Shown one piece after another: positions 41,011 to 53,138 of a stretch of 64,000 bases of DNA. The DNA is taken from NCBI GenBank assembly GCA_002633025.1, contig NMRB01000440.1, positions 100,495 to 164,494 of the forward strand, written 5' to 3'. The notes beneath the pieces were generated by a model. That model did not search any database, had not been told where the DNA came from, and worked only from the letters and a program-made list of their open reading frames with translations. This DNA is from Notospermus geniculatus. Taxonomy: Eukaryota; Nemertea; Pilidiophora; Heteronemertea; Lineidae. Numbering within the stretch: position 1 is the first letter of the stretch; every line of letters starts with the position of its first letter. A program made the translations under genes and the position numbers.

Positions 41011-41783
41011 GCGAGGTTTCGCAACTTGACGAACTACGAACACGAAATACGAAAATAGAGTTCGTATTTCGTATTAAGCAAATTTTTGGTTTCGCATAAA
41101 ATACGAAATACGAATGCCCGTTACATGCGCAGTAGCTGTCGTAGAAGACGCTTTTACTAAAATTGGCGACTGCAGATGAAGTCGAATCGAACCCACGCTC
41201 TGTTATCTTTGTTTCACCGTCTTCCCCATTCGCCCTCCGAACTTGATGGTAGGCTTTCCAGGTTTTCTAACTCGAAGGCCTACGCCTATGATGAACACAA
41301 ACACCATAACCGTGTCAGTTGGCTCGTTGGCTGGGTGGATAGAGTGGTCGACTGCAAATCTGAAGGTCGACGGTTCGAATCCCGTCTATGACTATATTTT
41401 TTTTGTATGGAATAGGCTTACACTGCGCAAAATTGAAGTTCTGAATGTCAGAGTTCGGTTCGGACTTAGCTCTTCGACGCAAAACGCACGACTAATCTGC
41501 AAAATCTTCGTGCCTTCTATCTACCAAAGAGGAAATCCGACATCATTCTATTCACACATAGACTGATTCGGTCATACACAAACCATTACTGATCTCTAAT
41601 TTGTACTGTGCGTTCGGCCGATCCAAAAAAGTGATCTAGTTTGACAATGGAAATTGCCCCTGTACAAGAGGCGACGAACAACGAACGTCCACCTACGAAC
41701 TGGAGTAAGCAAAAATTGATGACGTATTACGCTTTTCGTGTTCGGTTTTCGTAGTTCGTAAGGCTGCGAAACCTCACTAGTGA
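41011..41783. mobile_element. TIR element containing a tRNA-like sequence
   Basis: The ends GAGGTTTCGCAACTTGACGA... and its inverse (...TTCGTAAGGCTGCGAAACCTC) pair over about 45 bp with mismatches. CGAA and ACGAAATACGAA motifs fill the left interior. Positions 41320-41395 carry a tRNA-like stretch. Confidence 0.55.
41320..41398 (+). tRNA. tRNA-Cys(GCA)-like pseudogene or SINE head
   Basis: A box TGGCTGGGTGGATAGAGTGG, a loop CTGCAAA with GCA in the anticodon position, variable AGGTC, B box GGTTCGAATCCC and a T8 terminator at about 41399. The anticodon stem has two mismatches and the D loop is too long, so a functional tRNA is unlikely. Confidence 0.4.
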
Positions 41784-41973
41784 CCGATTGCCACGGGTAC
41801 TTCCCTAGTACTAGGTTAAATTGCGAGTTCCACGGGACGCGAAAAATTCAAAATTCCCTCAGATGAAAGGATTGGACGTCCTAGGAATTCAGCTCTGCAA
41901 GACGGCATTGGTGTTGTGCCTTTGTTTCTAAATGGGATCCTCTACCATCGAAGCACAAGAATGCACTGCACAG

Positions 41974-42706
41974 TGTAGCCGGGCACGACCCCGGAGACCC
42001 GTAGCTTCCAGTGGGGTCCGCGTTTAGGTGAATGGAGGAAGATAAGGCTGCAAAATGTATAAATTTGATATATTGAATCTTTTGAAGGTGTAGGAGGTTG
42101 TTCCTCCAACAGCTGACAAGAAAGGAATGGCATCACAAAATATAATAATAAACTTATGGTCATGGATACAAGCTTAAAACACAAGCAACTTAAACTAACG
42201 CAAACTTAAAACATAAGCAACTTAAACTAACACCAACTTTAAAACATTGAGGAATTACTGAATTTAAAACATTGAACAGAAACAAGGTATAAAAGGAACC
42301 TAAAGGAAAATATGTCACTAACCTGCAAAATGTATAAATTTGATATATTGAATCTGTTGAAGGTGTAGGAGGTTGTTCCTCCAACAACTGACAAGAAAGG
42401 AATCACATTGGGTGGAGTTCCACCCAAGCCAAGAAAATACCAGGTTAGTGAGAATACAATAGAGGTTCAGTGAGGGATAAAATATGTGATTACTGTGAAT
42501 TTCTATACAATAAAAGTAAGGCTATAGAGGTAGAGCTGCCACCTCACGATAATACCTTTAACCAAATTAACATATTAAAATATATTAAACATATTAACAT
42601 ATTAAAATATGTGATTACTGTGAATTTCTATACAAAAAAGTAAGGCTGTAGAGGTAGAGCTGCCACCTCACGATAATACCTTTAACCAAATTAACCCACT
42701 ACTACA
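41974..42706 (-). repeat. Gypsy 3' LTR, 733 bp
   Basis: Plus-strand ends are TGTAGCCGGGCACGACC and AACCCACTACTACA. It matches the other LTR closely but is longer because a segment of about 125 bp (ATGTGATTACTGTGAATTTC...CTTTAACCAAATTAAC) is duplicated near 42480-42700. It contains a repeated block (ATTTGATATATTGAATC...GGAGGTTGTTCCTCC) twice. Confidence 0.93.
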
Positions 42707-42722
42707 CTCTACCCCCACCCGA
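42707..42722 (-). promoter_or_regulatory. Polypurine tract
   Basis: On the minus strand GGGTGGGGGTAGAG lies directly before the 3' LTR, the expected plus-strand priming site. Confidence 0.65.
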
Positions 42723-43183
42723 GGAAATTTCTCCGGAATTTAAAAAAAAGTGATGCAGGCTAGACGACATAATGAAGGAAACGAATGTGCATGAATTATA
42801 TGACATGAGTTATATGATATGATGTGGCTTATGATCACAACGACAATTATGGCATCCTTGAACAAAGGCTGAATTAGCCTAAGTATCCATACCATTTATT
42901 GCAACTTGCAACCTTTAGTAACATAAGCACCGACGGCAGTGAACACGTATTCATGATTTGAATTACGTCATCGGTTCAACACAAATACCCACACAGCATA
43001 CTGTTATCACCCAACTAATAGTGGCACCAACTCACCTATGATACCTTGGATGAACAACACAAACAGGGAACTACTACAATCGACCTACATCACAGCCGAA
43101 ATGCGAACGATTCGACAGTTAATGAGCGGTCCCCAACAAAAAGACAAACACCTAAACGACTTTGACAATTCAAATCCAGAGAC

Positions 43184-43663
43184 TCAAGGCGGATCGCACA
43201 GGATCCGAATAGCCGCATCCAGGGCGGCCTGGTGACCCTGATACCTCTCATCTCTCGACAACTCTGAGTCTGACAACACATTGATCTTCTGTTGCCACTC
43301 GGGCACAACTTTCTCAACCTGACTACTCATGACGTAGTTATATGACCGGACCCATTCCGGTGGCCGCCTTCTCCTGCTAGGTCTAACATTCCTAGCTTCC
43401 GGTTGATCGGACTCAGAAGACACAACTGACTGATCAGAATCAGACTCTTGACCCTCAGATAGCGTAGTCTGAGGCACTGGGGGAAACGAAGCCGACACAT
43501 CCACCGGAGTACTCCCATCATCCGGGCGAATGGAACTCGATACCTCCTCTGCATTAACCGATTTATTCAAAGACCGTCTGGGCCTAGGAACAGGTTTCAC
43601 TTGAGGAGATGCCGTGCGCACATTCGCCGCGGTCGATGCAGAGTCCGGGAATGAGATAGGCAA
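43184..43663 (-). pseudogene. Gypsy pol C-terminal part
   Basis: The frame following the integrase after removal of the MITE. It holds a Ser/Pro-rich linker and RRRRPPEWVRSYNYVMSS, a type of tail common in Gypsy integrases (PPxWxxDYxx). Reading frame across the MITE is restored by its 3 bp duplication. Confidence 0.6.
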
Positions 43664-43698
43664 AAGAAGATTGCGATGTAGACACTTCCGCTGACCAG

Positions 43699-44527
43699 GG
43701 ACCAGATTTACGAAAGCCTCGCTAAATATTAGCGATGCGAGGGCTTTGCGGAAGCTTTGCGAGTGCGATAACTTAGCGATTGTTGGTATTTGCGAAAGCT
43801 TCGCAATGACTGCGCAAACCTTTCGCTAATAGAGAGGTTTCGCACCCTCACGTTTAGGTGACCGACTACATTTAGTTATACGTAACCGTAACCGATGAAA
43901 CGGTTAGGTTTTAGCGGTTTCGCAGAGAGACGCGNNNNNNNNNNNNNNNNNNNNNNNNNNNNNNNNNNNNNNNNNNNNNNNNNNNNNNNNNNNNNNNNNN
44001 NNNNNNNNNNNNNNNNNNNNNNNNNNNNNNNNNNNNNNNNNNNNNNNNNNNNNNNNNNNNNNNNNNNNNNNNNNNNNNNNNNNNNNNNNNNNNNNNNNNN
44101 NNNNNNNNNNNNNNNNNNNNNNNNNNNNNNNNNNNNNNNNNNNNNNNNNNNNNNNNNNNNNNNNNNNNNNNNNNNNNNNNNNNNNNNNNNNNNNNNNNNN
44201 NNNNNNNNNNNNNNNNNNNNNNNNNNNNNNNNNNNNNNNNNNNNNNNNNNNNNNNNNNNNNNNNNNNNNNNNNNNNNNNNNNNNNNNNNNNNNNNNNNNN
44301 NNNNNNNNNNNNNNNNNNNNNNNNNNNNNNNNNNNNNNNNNNNNNNNNNNNNNNNNNNNNNNNNNNNNNNNNNNNNNNNNNNNNTATTGCGAGGAAATAG
44401 CGAATTCGCTAAATTTAGCGTTGTGCTTGCGAATTTTTGCGATGCGCAGCTGTCGTAAATACGATATTTTCCTTTGCGAGGTCTTTGCGGGTTCGCTAAT
44501 TTAGCGAGGCTTTCGTAAATCTGGACC
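43699..44527. mobile_element. MITE with GGACCAGATTTACG ends, inside Gypsy
   Basis: The ends GGACCAGATTTACGAAAGCC and its inverse (one mismatch) are flanked by CAG at 43696-43698 and 44528-44530, a 3 bp duplication. Subterminal regions are full of GCGA/TCGC and TTAGCGA motifs. The centre is an assembly gap, so true length is unknown. Confidence 0.85.
43935..44384. other. Assembly gap, 450 N
   Basis: Run of N inside the MITE. The gap length may be nominal. Confidence 1.
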
Positions 44528-45811
44528 CAGAATCTGATTGGACTACGAACACAGGTATGTCAGGATTCGGCTGCTCTACTACTGTATAACATTCATCTTC
44601 CCACTTGTTAGCAAGTTTGTGCTTGCCACGATCGCCAACCCGTCGAACCAAAACGTTGTCTTGGACACACAGAGTCGCGCCTCGGACTCTTATATCATAA
44701 TTCTCTTTCTGTTTGGCTCGAGCCTTTTCCATCTGTCGGCTGGCCAAATCATACGCAGTCGACAGCCGAGAACGCAACTCATCCAAAACTTCACTCTGGA
44801 GCTTTCGGAAGTAGATGGGAGCAAGGTGCCGAAACGAACATCACATGGAAGACGGGGCTCCCGTCCAAACAGGAGAAAATAGGGAGAAAACCCCGAGGAG
44901 TCATGACAAGAAGAGTTGTACGCATGAACCAGACTGGGGACAAAGCGTTTCCAATCCTTCTTTTTATCTGTAGAAAGAGTCCCAAGCATATCCAACAATG
45001 TGCGGTTGAATCGCTCACACACACCGTTACCCATAGGATGATATGGAGTTGTGCGAGACTTAGAGATGTTTAACAGCTTACATAGCTCCTGGATGACTTC
45101 ACCAACGAAATTTTGGCCCTGATCACTATGCAGACGTTCTGGAATTCCATAATGAACAATGAAGTTATCAAACAGAACAGGAGCTGTGGTTGCTGCAGTC
45201 TGACTCTTTGTGGGTATGGCCTGAGCATACTTGGAGAAGTGATCTGTGATTACCAGTATATTCTCCTACCCGTGAGATGGTTCAAGAGATAGAAAGTCCA
45301 TACACACCAACTGCATGGGCTGCGTTGTGCGCATGTTGACCAGAGGTGTCCGTTCTGGAGCATTGGGACGTTTCCCCTTGGTACAGGCGAAGCAACTCCG
45401 CACCCAGTTTTCCACCTGCGTTGACATACCCGGCCAATAGAACCGACGTTTGATGAAATCAAGAGTTCTGTCTCGCCCAAGGTGTCCCAAGTGATCATGA
45501 AACCCTTCGATTACTTGGGGGCGAAGACAAGGGGGAACAATGATCTGGTGGTAGGTGGAGTCGTTGAAAAGAGTCTTTCGACAGAGCAAACCTTCCACAA
45601 CGACCAAATGGTCCCAATGACGGCACAATGGGGATAATTCCTTGTTCTCTCTCAGGACTGCTGAGTGAGACGGACGTTGCTTGGATCCAACCCATTGGTG
45701 AAGCTGCTTGAGATTGGAATCAGCCTGCTGACTGGCTGCAATATCCACCTTAGGCCAAGGGGAATCTAATGACACATCCTCCTCCACCGACGCTGAGTCT
45801 GGAGCGGACAC
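44496..45811 (-). pseudogene. Gypsy integrase
   Basis: Inserts the element's DNA. The H2C2 zinc-binding motif reads HDHLGHLGRDRTLDF...CFACTKGK. An in-frame TAG at 45264-45266 interrupts just before the catalytic core. The core shows Asp in VITDHFSKYAQ, Asp in LHSDQGQNF and Glu in NGVCERFNRTLL. A frameshift near 44790 precedes a C-terminal part (RQMEKARAKQKENYDIRVRG), and the frame ends in the MITE. A further frameshift lies between RNase H and this part near 45810-45900. Confidence 0.92.
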
Positions 45812-46404
45812 ACATAAGGAATGGATGAAGCCATCGTCCTCTTGGACAGAACAGAGGGCCTTGACACTTTCCGAACCAACAGCTTCCGTAGGATCCGAGA
45901 CAATGAATCAGCGTCAATGTTGGATCGACCAGAGAGATACTGTACATCAAAATTAAATGCTGACAGCTCAGCGAGCCAGCGATGTCCGGTAGCATCCAAT
46001 TTTGCAGTGGTAAGAACATATGTGAGGGGATTGTTGTCAGTTTTCACTTGAAAGTAATGCCCATAGAGATAGTCGTAGAACTTCTCCGTGATTGCCCATT
46101 TAAGAGCTAAGAACTCAATGTTGTGAGCAGAATAGTTCTTCTCTGACTTAGTGAGGCTTGTACTCGCGTAAGCGATGACCCGACGATGATTATCCTGAGT
46201 TTGGTACAATACCGCACCGAGTCCAGATGAGCTCGCGTCAGTATGCAACTCAAAGGGTAGAGAGAAATCAGCAAAACCCAGAATGGGGGGATTTGTCAAC
46301 GCGTCGACCAGCTGGACGAAAGCTGACTGCTGCTCATCTCCCCAATGAAACTGAGGGGGAGGCACCGGTGACTTTCCTTTCTTGGTTCGCGTAGGAGGAA
46401 GCAA
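45766..46404 (-). pseudogene. Gypsy RNase H
   Basis: Degrades RNA in the RNA-DNA hybrid. The core reads FELHTDASSSGLGAVLYQ, then YASTSLTKSEKNYS, an ALKWAITEKFYDYLYG helix, and the end LSGRSNIDADSLSR. It is in the same frame as the RT part upstream, separated by an in-frame TAG at 46456-46458 (after GFAC). After DSLSR the frame is lost. Confidence 0.92.
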
Positions 46405-46455
46405 ATCGTTAAGAGGCCTAGCTATGGAAGCGAACCCTTCTACGAACCGACGATA

Positions 46456-46809
46456 CTAACATGCAAACCCCAAGAATCTCCGCACATCATCAGCATTCTT
46501 GGGCACGGGCCATAAGCGAACCGCTTCGACTTTGGCAGGATCTGCCTGTACACCTTTAGATGAGACTACATGGCCCAAGTACTTAATTTTCTCCATAAGA
46601 TACGAACATTTGCTTGGCTTCAACTTCAAACCGCATTCCCTGAGACGCTGAAAGACATGCTCAAGCCGCTCCAAGTGCTCCTCGATGGTATTGGAGAAAA
46701 TAATGATATCATCTATATAGATAAGGCACTCCCGAAGATGAAGATCGTGCAAACAGCGCTCCATCAGACGCTGAAAGGTGCTGGGGGCGTTAGTGAGGCC
46801 AAAAGGCAT
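46456..46809 (-). pseudogene. Gypsy reverse transcriptase, second half
   Basis: Contains MPFGLTNAPSTFQRLM and the catalytic IYIDDIIIFS block with both aspartates, then FLGFAC. It is separated from the first half by the non-LTR insertion (46866-51648). Confidence 0.94.
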
Positions 46810-46865
46810 AACGTTGAACTCATAAAACCCCAGAGGTCCGGCCGTGAAGGCACTACGCTCCTACG

Positions 46866-48180
46866 CACTAGCTCGATAAACAGGCTAAAGGAATCCCTCT
46901 CTGGTAACACTTTCTCCTGGCTACCAAACAATCCACAGTCTGACTTAAATACCAACTTTAACCAATTTCATGAAATACTAATAGATAAGCATAATGAATT
47001 CTCCCCAATCAAGAAAGTTAGGTTTGACAAAAATAAACATAAAGTTGCACCTTGGACAACACATGGACTCGTCACATCCCTGAAGATCAGAAATAGGCTC
47101 TACAAGAAATTAAAAGAAACAAACCCAACAGACCCCCGATATGCTCATCGCTCACAACAACTAAAAACTAACAACACCGTCCTACGCAGAACCATCCGAC
47201 TTGCAAAATTGACCTTCTACAACAACACATTTGAATCATGTAAAAATGACATCAAAAAAACTTGGCAAAATATTAATGACATTCTACATCGCCGCAAAAC
47301 CAACCTAAATTTCCCTGAATATCTCGATATAAATGGTTCAAAAATAAGTGATAAAAAAGCCATCGCCGATAACCTCAACACCTACTTTTCCAACATCGGA
47401 TCTAGTCTAGCAGCAAAACTCCCCCAGCCACGAATGTCTTTCAAAGACTACCTAGGTACTCGCACCCCATACTCTTTCTCCTTCGATCCTGTAAGCGAGA
47501 CCAATGTCATAAAAATAATTTCTAACACCAAGGCGAAATCTAGTTCCGGCTATGATGGCCTCTCCACAGCAATCCTTAAGAACCTTAAACTCGAAATACT
47601 AAAACCCCTTACAATCTTGATAAACCAATGCCTTGCAACAAACACATTTCCCGATAAAATGAAGCTAGCAAAAGTTATCCCAATATATAAAAAAGGCCAA
47701 AAATCACTCATGACGAACTACCGACCAATATCACCACTCCTCCCAGCCATCTCAAAGATCTTCGAAAAAGCTATTCATGAACAACTTATGACTTACTTCC
47801 AAAACCACCAACTTCTACATCCACACCAGTATGGCTTTCGAGCAAACCACTCAACAGAACTTGCTGCTGCAAATCTAATTGATCATATCATTAATAACAT
47901 GGACCAAGACACTCAACCTATTTGTATCTTTATGGACCTATCCAAAGCCTTTGATACACTAAATCATGACATTCTTTTGGAAAAGCTACGATTTTATGGC
48001 CTGCAAGACTCTGCAATCGATCTGATGCACAGCTACCTCTCCAACCGTAAACAATATGTTGAAATTGACCACATCAAATCTGAAACAGAAAACATCACAG
48101 CAGGGGTACCCCAAGGATCCATATTCATCATTTACATCAACGACTTACCAAATTCCAGCGACCTCCTAAATAATGGCCCT
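46866..48180 (+). pseudogene. Non-LTR RT, first part (Jockey/CR1-like)
   Basis: Begins in the linker after the endonuclease (RLKESLSGNTFSWLPNN). The RT shows KVIPIYKKGQKSLMTNYRPI, then LLHPHQYGFRANHSTELA, IFMDLSKAFDTLNHDILL and TAGVPQGSIF. After PQGSI, 15 bases present in the second copy (encoding LGPLF-type residues) are missing here. The frame is cut by an insertion at about 48172. Confidence 0.85.
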
Positions 48181-50200
48181 GTCACACCTTGACGATTTAG
48201 CCAGCGTATGCCCGACGTGATCATTTTGATGGCATACGTTGAACTATCGACTTTTTTTCAATTTTGGGCGTATAGATAGCGTATTCATAACGAGTTCGAC
48301 GTATACATAACGTATTAATAACTTATATAGAACGTTTCGACAACTTATAGATAACTTATACCAACGAATGCGTAGCGTGTTGCCGGTGTTCACAATGTAT
48401 GCCAAACGCGAGTCTAACTTGTGCCTAGCGCACGGCAGCGTATTGCCAACGATCACGTGTCGTAGCCTTTAAAAAGACTTTGTGTGATCATGTATGATCA
48501 CACACTGCACAAAAGTATTGCAACATCGGTTTTTTTCTGGATTCCTCTTATGCCTTTACTTCTTTTACATCTATTTTCAAATATTTATATATGGGGGGGG
48601 GGGCCTACATACTGTTGGCCATATGTACTGAAAAAATATTGTTGCTAATAAAAATATCAAGTTATGAAAAGGAAATATATAAAACCGTGAAACTGACAAA
48701 ATCTTCATATGATACTGGATCACTCTTCGTTTTCACGACAATGAAGCCTAGCTGATGATGAGCAAGATCTTACAAGAAAAAAATTGAAAACTATCAACTA
48801 TGAACGAAGATTATCGAAAACTATCAAAAACTGAAAAAAAAAAATGAGATTTTGCATGAGATTACACTGCTTATGAAAACCTTTCATCGCATGTGTCTCA
48901 GCCATGCCAGTTTCATCCAGTGAAAGGCCACCCTGTCAAGAAAACTAAACTTTCTTAAAAATAATGGTTTTTGACAAAATTGGTCAGTTTTTTTATGTCA
49001 AATAACTCGAAAATGATGCAAATTTTCAACACAATATTTTTTCTGTTGTCTTCATTTTGTAAAAATCTGGTAGTCTTGCACTTCAAAATTCTCGATATAT
49101 CAAATGAGTGATGTTCTGATATTTCTTTGAGAGACCCACTTTTCCTTAAAACTTTTCGAAGCAACAGGCTTGTAACACCTAAAAGTTCTTCTGGTGCATT
49201 CGCCCAGGTGAGCACATGATCCATGGACCATTTCATTTCATTTCATGGTACCAATTCCCCTAAACGCTGCCAATACGCCATTATGCTGTAGCTGTAAGTT
49301 GCCAACGCGTTCAGTAAGTTATGTGGTCGTCCGGAACACGTCAAATACGTCTACATGCGTTGGAGGTAGGTTCCATATAAGTTACACATAGGTTCAAGGC
49401 ACGTTACTAGTAGGTATGTATCAAAACTGAACGTACGTAAACGAAAAATGAACCTATGACTAAGTTGAACATGTAAGACTGAATGTGATTGGTCGCCCGC
49501 GCCTTATCGACCACAGCGCCGACGGATGGTGAACGTAACCATAATTATATGTTTTCGTCCGCTAGGTCCACCTTGTGATTGGTTAACAGGAACATAAGGC
49601 ACAATCCCCTGTAGTGAATGAACAGTGTAGAGCGTAGACTGGCGGGTCTCGGTACGGTTTGCTTGAATAGAGTCCTTGTAATTGACGTCATCTGTCGTCC
49701 GATATGGCCGATTAGCAAGGGCCTTGACGCTTGAAAACCACGACACACACGGCCCTATTATACAATCGACAAAGAAATACCAGGAATGTCGTCCAGCATG
49801 TCGCCGTAGGTAATGACATGGCAAGGGGTCAAAACCAACCTCGTGATGACCGCGTGGTATAAGATCATGTAATGGTTTAAAACATTGGACCGATTAAAAT
49901 CTGCTGCTTGGGGCCTCCGTGTATGAACGGACTTGCACTCTCTCCCCACTCATCCACCAGAAGTCCATTTCTGACCCCTCACCACAAAGTCGCTCTGAAG
50001 TTGGCTGAGACCAACGTTTTGTCGATTTCCGTAGCCCTTGGCGTATTGTAGACCTGCGTTTTGTAAAATCTCAGTGATTACGTTTCTGCCTTAAGCTTTC
50101 ATGGCTTTATCTCAGCTCCTCGAGTAATTTGGTTCATCCTGGTTCATATCTTGTGATTTGATGTCACGGTCACATTTCATGGGAAGCGACTTGTAAAAAA
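48172..50200. mobile_element. Insertion(s) within the non-LTR RT, non-coding
   Basis: Begins GGCCCTGTCACACCTTGACG and has many CGTATAC/GTATAG/ATACG motifs up to 48480 and again from 49260 to about 49450. In between, 48480-49245 has a GTGTGATCATGTATGATCACAC hairpin-like start and ends GGTGAGCACATGATCC...ATTTCATTTCATTTC, the end of the tandem-repeat family. So one insertion sits in another. Its right boundary is obscured by the N at 50201. No coding sequence recognised in 49450-50200. Confidence 0.5.
49203..49245 (+). repeat. Terminus of the GGTGAGC family with ATTTC repeats
   Basis: AGGTGAGCACATGATCC, ATGGACCATTTC and three ATTTC-like repeats, matching 16105-16132 and the inverted end at 31087-31130. 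Confidence 0.7.
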
Positions 50201-50205
50201 NTAAC

Positions 50206-51386
50206 ATGGACCAAGACACTCAACCTATTTGTATCTTTATGGACCTATCCAAAGCCTTTGACACACTAAATCATGACATTCTTTTGGAAAAGCTACGATT
50301 TTATGGCCTGCAAGACTCTGCAATCGATCTGATTCACAGCTACCTCTCCAACCGTAAACAATATGTTGAAATTGACCACATCAAATCTGAAACAGAAAAC
50401 ATCACAGCAGGGGTACCCCAAGGATCCATATTGGGACCTCTCTTTTTCATCATTTACATCAACGACTTACCAAATTCCAGCGACCTCCTAAGTAACATCC
50501 TCTATGCAGACGACACCACCCTAATCCACTCCCCTCACAGACACGAAACTGGTACTCAGATATCAAACCACATAAATGCCGAACTCGACAAAGTCAATGA
50601 CTGGTTAATCGCAAACAAACTCTCCCTCAACACTGACAAAACAAAATTCATGATTTTCCATCACCCCGGCTCCAACATTCCCTCTCCTCTTTCAATCAGA
50701 ATAAACGGCAAAGACCTAGAGCGCGTCTCAATTTTCAACTTCCTTGGACTTGTTGTAAATCACAATCGCACCTGGCAAGACCACCTTACCCATATTTCCA
50801 GCAAGATCCTAAAGGCCCTTGGCACGATTCACAGATTGAAAACAACTCTCCCTAACCCAGTCCTAAAGACATTATACCATTCACTAATAACCCCTCACCT
50901 GAACTACCACCTGTTACTCTGGGGGGATAGCAACCAACGAGCATACTTTCTCCAGAAAAAGGCAATTAGAACTATTTGTAAAGCCCATTTCTTATCGCAC
51001 ACCATGCCTCTCTTTAAATCTTTAAACCTTCTTGCCCTCCCAGAACTTTACAATCTATCTCTCCTCAAATTCTATTTCAAATATATGCATGGCAATGGCC
51101 ATACTTTGCCAATCTCAACCTTAACTCAAACAACAATATCCATAACTATAACACCAGAAACCAATCTCGACTGGTCATTCCCATTCACATACATTCCCTC
51201 ACTGAAAAACACTTCAAGTTCAAAGTAATCAAATTCATCAACTCCTTGCCAGACTGTATCTTCGACAAAATTTTCACCCACAGCTTCACAGCCACCATCA
51301 ACTACTACAGAGACTACACCATTCGACACTACGACCCTACTTGCTATATTCCAAACTGTTTCTCCTGCTCCTTACAGACTTCTTAG
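50206..51386 (+). pseudogene. Non-LTR RT, second part with catalytic YADD
   Basis: Starts with a repeat of 47898-48165 (FMDLSKAFDTLNHDILLEKL) and contains AGVPQGSILGPLFFIIYIND, the catalytic ILYADDTTLIHS and a C-terminal part (LNYHLLLWGDSNQRAYFLQK). Near 51160-51200 the frame changes and a further stretch (FINSLPDCIFDKIF) runs to TAG at about 51386. Copy B keeps the 15 bases lost in copy A. Confidence 0.88.
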
Positions 51387-51648
51387 ACCGATGAAGATGA
51401 TCTACTGATCTAATTCTTACATCTACCCCCCCCCCTTCTTCTCCATATTACTCTTCCACCCCCTGCCTGTTCAGCCACCATGTAAATATCTCATGTATAT
51501 AAGTATTGTATAGTTTGAGGTGGCCCACACGCTAGCGGTCTCTATTGGCCTTAGTGTGGGTCTCCTCGACCATTTTGTTTTGTTACTCTGCACCTCTGTT
51601 TATGTATTCTTTATTTTGGTCAAATAAATTCAATCAATCAATCAATCA
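51387..51648 (+). repeat. Non-LTR 3' UTR with (CAAT)n tail
   Basis: A UTR of about 240 bp, a TGTTTTGTT-rich stretch, the signal AATAAA near 51624 and five CAAT/ATCA units, the 3' end used for target-primed reverse transcription. Confidence 0.85.
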
Positions 51649-52379
51649 ATATGTTCCTCTGCAAGGGGACATTGCCAGTATCCACTACGTAAATCAAGGG
51701 AGGTAAAATACTTGGCACCTGCAAGACTATCTAGGGTCTCATCGATCCTTGGCATAGCATATGAGTCTCTAATAGTGCGTCGATTGAGCTGACGGTAATC
51801 AATACACAGCCTAAGACCACCATCCTTTTTCTTAACAAGGACCATATTCGAAGCCCAAGGACTCTTAGAGTGACGAATGACGCCAGCCTGCAACATCTGC
51901 TGAAGATGGCTCTTTACCTCCTGATACATAGCTGGCGGGATCCGTCTATGTCGCTGTTTTAATGGAATGGTGCAATCGACCTCAATCCTATGCTCTAAGA
52001 GGTTCGTTTTTTCCAGATCCATGTCAGACAATGAGAAGACATCATCAAAGTTGCAAAATATAGACGTTAACTTGTCAAGTGCGGCTGCAGGGATATGAGA
52101 GAGATGGGACAGATCAATGGCTTCCAATACCTTAGATTGGTGATCTGAACGACTTAGACGTGCCTCCAACTGGGGAGAGTGCAAGTCCATAGACTCCAAC
52201 ACGGACTGACCATGCTGCTCAGAACTAGCCTCCTGAGACCCAAAAGGAGTTTCCTCAATTCTCTTCACAGTATCCGCCTGTACGAGCTGACAGACCGCAG
52301 TACGCCCGGCCGGGGAGAGTAACCCCCCTCTTGCCTGGATTATACAAGTGATCACCAACACGCTCCTTCCTATGTCCAC
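51642..52379 (-). pseudogene. Gypsy reverse transcriptase, first half
   Basis: The frame carries an N-terminal linker (LDKLTSIFCNFDDVFSLSD), PLKQRHRRIPPAMYQEVKSH, DGGLRLCIDYRQLNRRTIRD and AKYFTSLDLRSGYWQCPL, where homology stops at the non-LTR insertion. The frame overlaps the protease frame by about 120 bases; homology switches frames near 52300-52330, a frameshift. Confidence 0.94.
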
Positions 52380-53115
52380 GCAACCTAACTAGAGTTGGCA
52401 TGACAACAACATTTCCTGGTAGTGACACTCCTGGAATACCCTCGGCAAGAGCATTCAACCGTCCTGGAGCACGACCTAGGCTGAGCCCATGCAACAGAAC
52501 CTTGGAATTCGGGCCTACAAAGCACGGCTTTGTGGTCCGGACAGCCCCAATGTAAGAAGCTCGAGTAGTCACCAGGCTTGAAATCGCCAGCCTCCAAGGC
52601 TTGGGAAGTCGATCTAGATCGCAGGTCTGCTTCTCAAAGGCTGACAGAATATTAGTCCCAACCAAAACAGGAATTTTCTGGTTGTACGAGGTGTCTGGAA
52701 CTACCGACATTGGAACATCCACAGAACTATCTGTGAAAGGACAAGCAACAGAGATTTCGACATATCCATAGTAGGGCAACGGACTACCATTGGCACTTGT
52801 CACCTCTACCAGATCAGTGAGTGGACGCAATGGCAAATGACCGAAATTTGCCCGAAATTCGGAATGAGAGATAGTACTGACCATGGAGCCGGTATCCAAC
52901 AAGCAGGGCAAAATCCTACCCTCAAATTTGATAAATGACTCATTGGCTCTACCGATAAGTTTCTTTGGAACTGACTTGGGTTTCAGGCGTTTGACTGGAC
53001 GAGACTTAGGGTGAGGCGGCAGTGGAGACCGCCTACGATACCCAACGAAAGGTATACGCGAAGTGGGCCTGCTGATGTGATTTGCATTTAAGGGACCAGA
53101 ATCCGCGTGACCCAA
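52255..53115 (-). pseudogene. Gypsy aspartic protease
   Basis: Retropepsin motif FEGRILPCLLDTGSMVSTIS (Asp-Thr-Gly near residue 73), with a later PVLVGTNILSAF block. This enzyme cuts the Gag-Pol polyprotein. The end runs into the frameshift before RT. Confidence 0.9.
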
Positions 53116-53138
53116 CGTTCGTCCCTCAACGCTGGCGC

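Larger units (their letters stand above)
46866..51648 (+). mobile_element. 5'-truncated non-LTR retrotransposon inserted in Gypsy RT
   Basis: Lies on the plus strand, opposite to Gypsy. The left junction is at about 46866, where Gypsy RT homology stops. The right end is AATAAATTC plus (CAAT)n at 51624-51648, followed at once by Gypsy RT. It carries RT but no complete endonuclease. A block within it is duplicated around another insertion and an N at 50201. Confidence 0.85.

Noticed and set aside
41320-41398. Functional tRNA-Cys gene
   Set aside because: Mismatches in the anticodon stem and an overlong D loop.
43895-44458. Open frame spanning the N gap
   Set aside because: It consists almost entirely of unknown residues.
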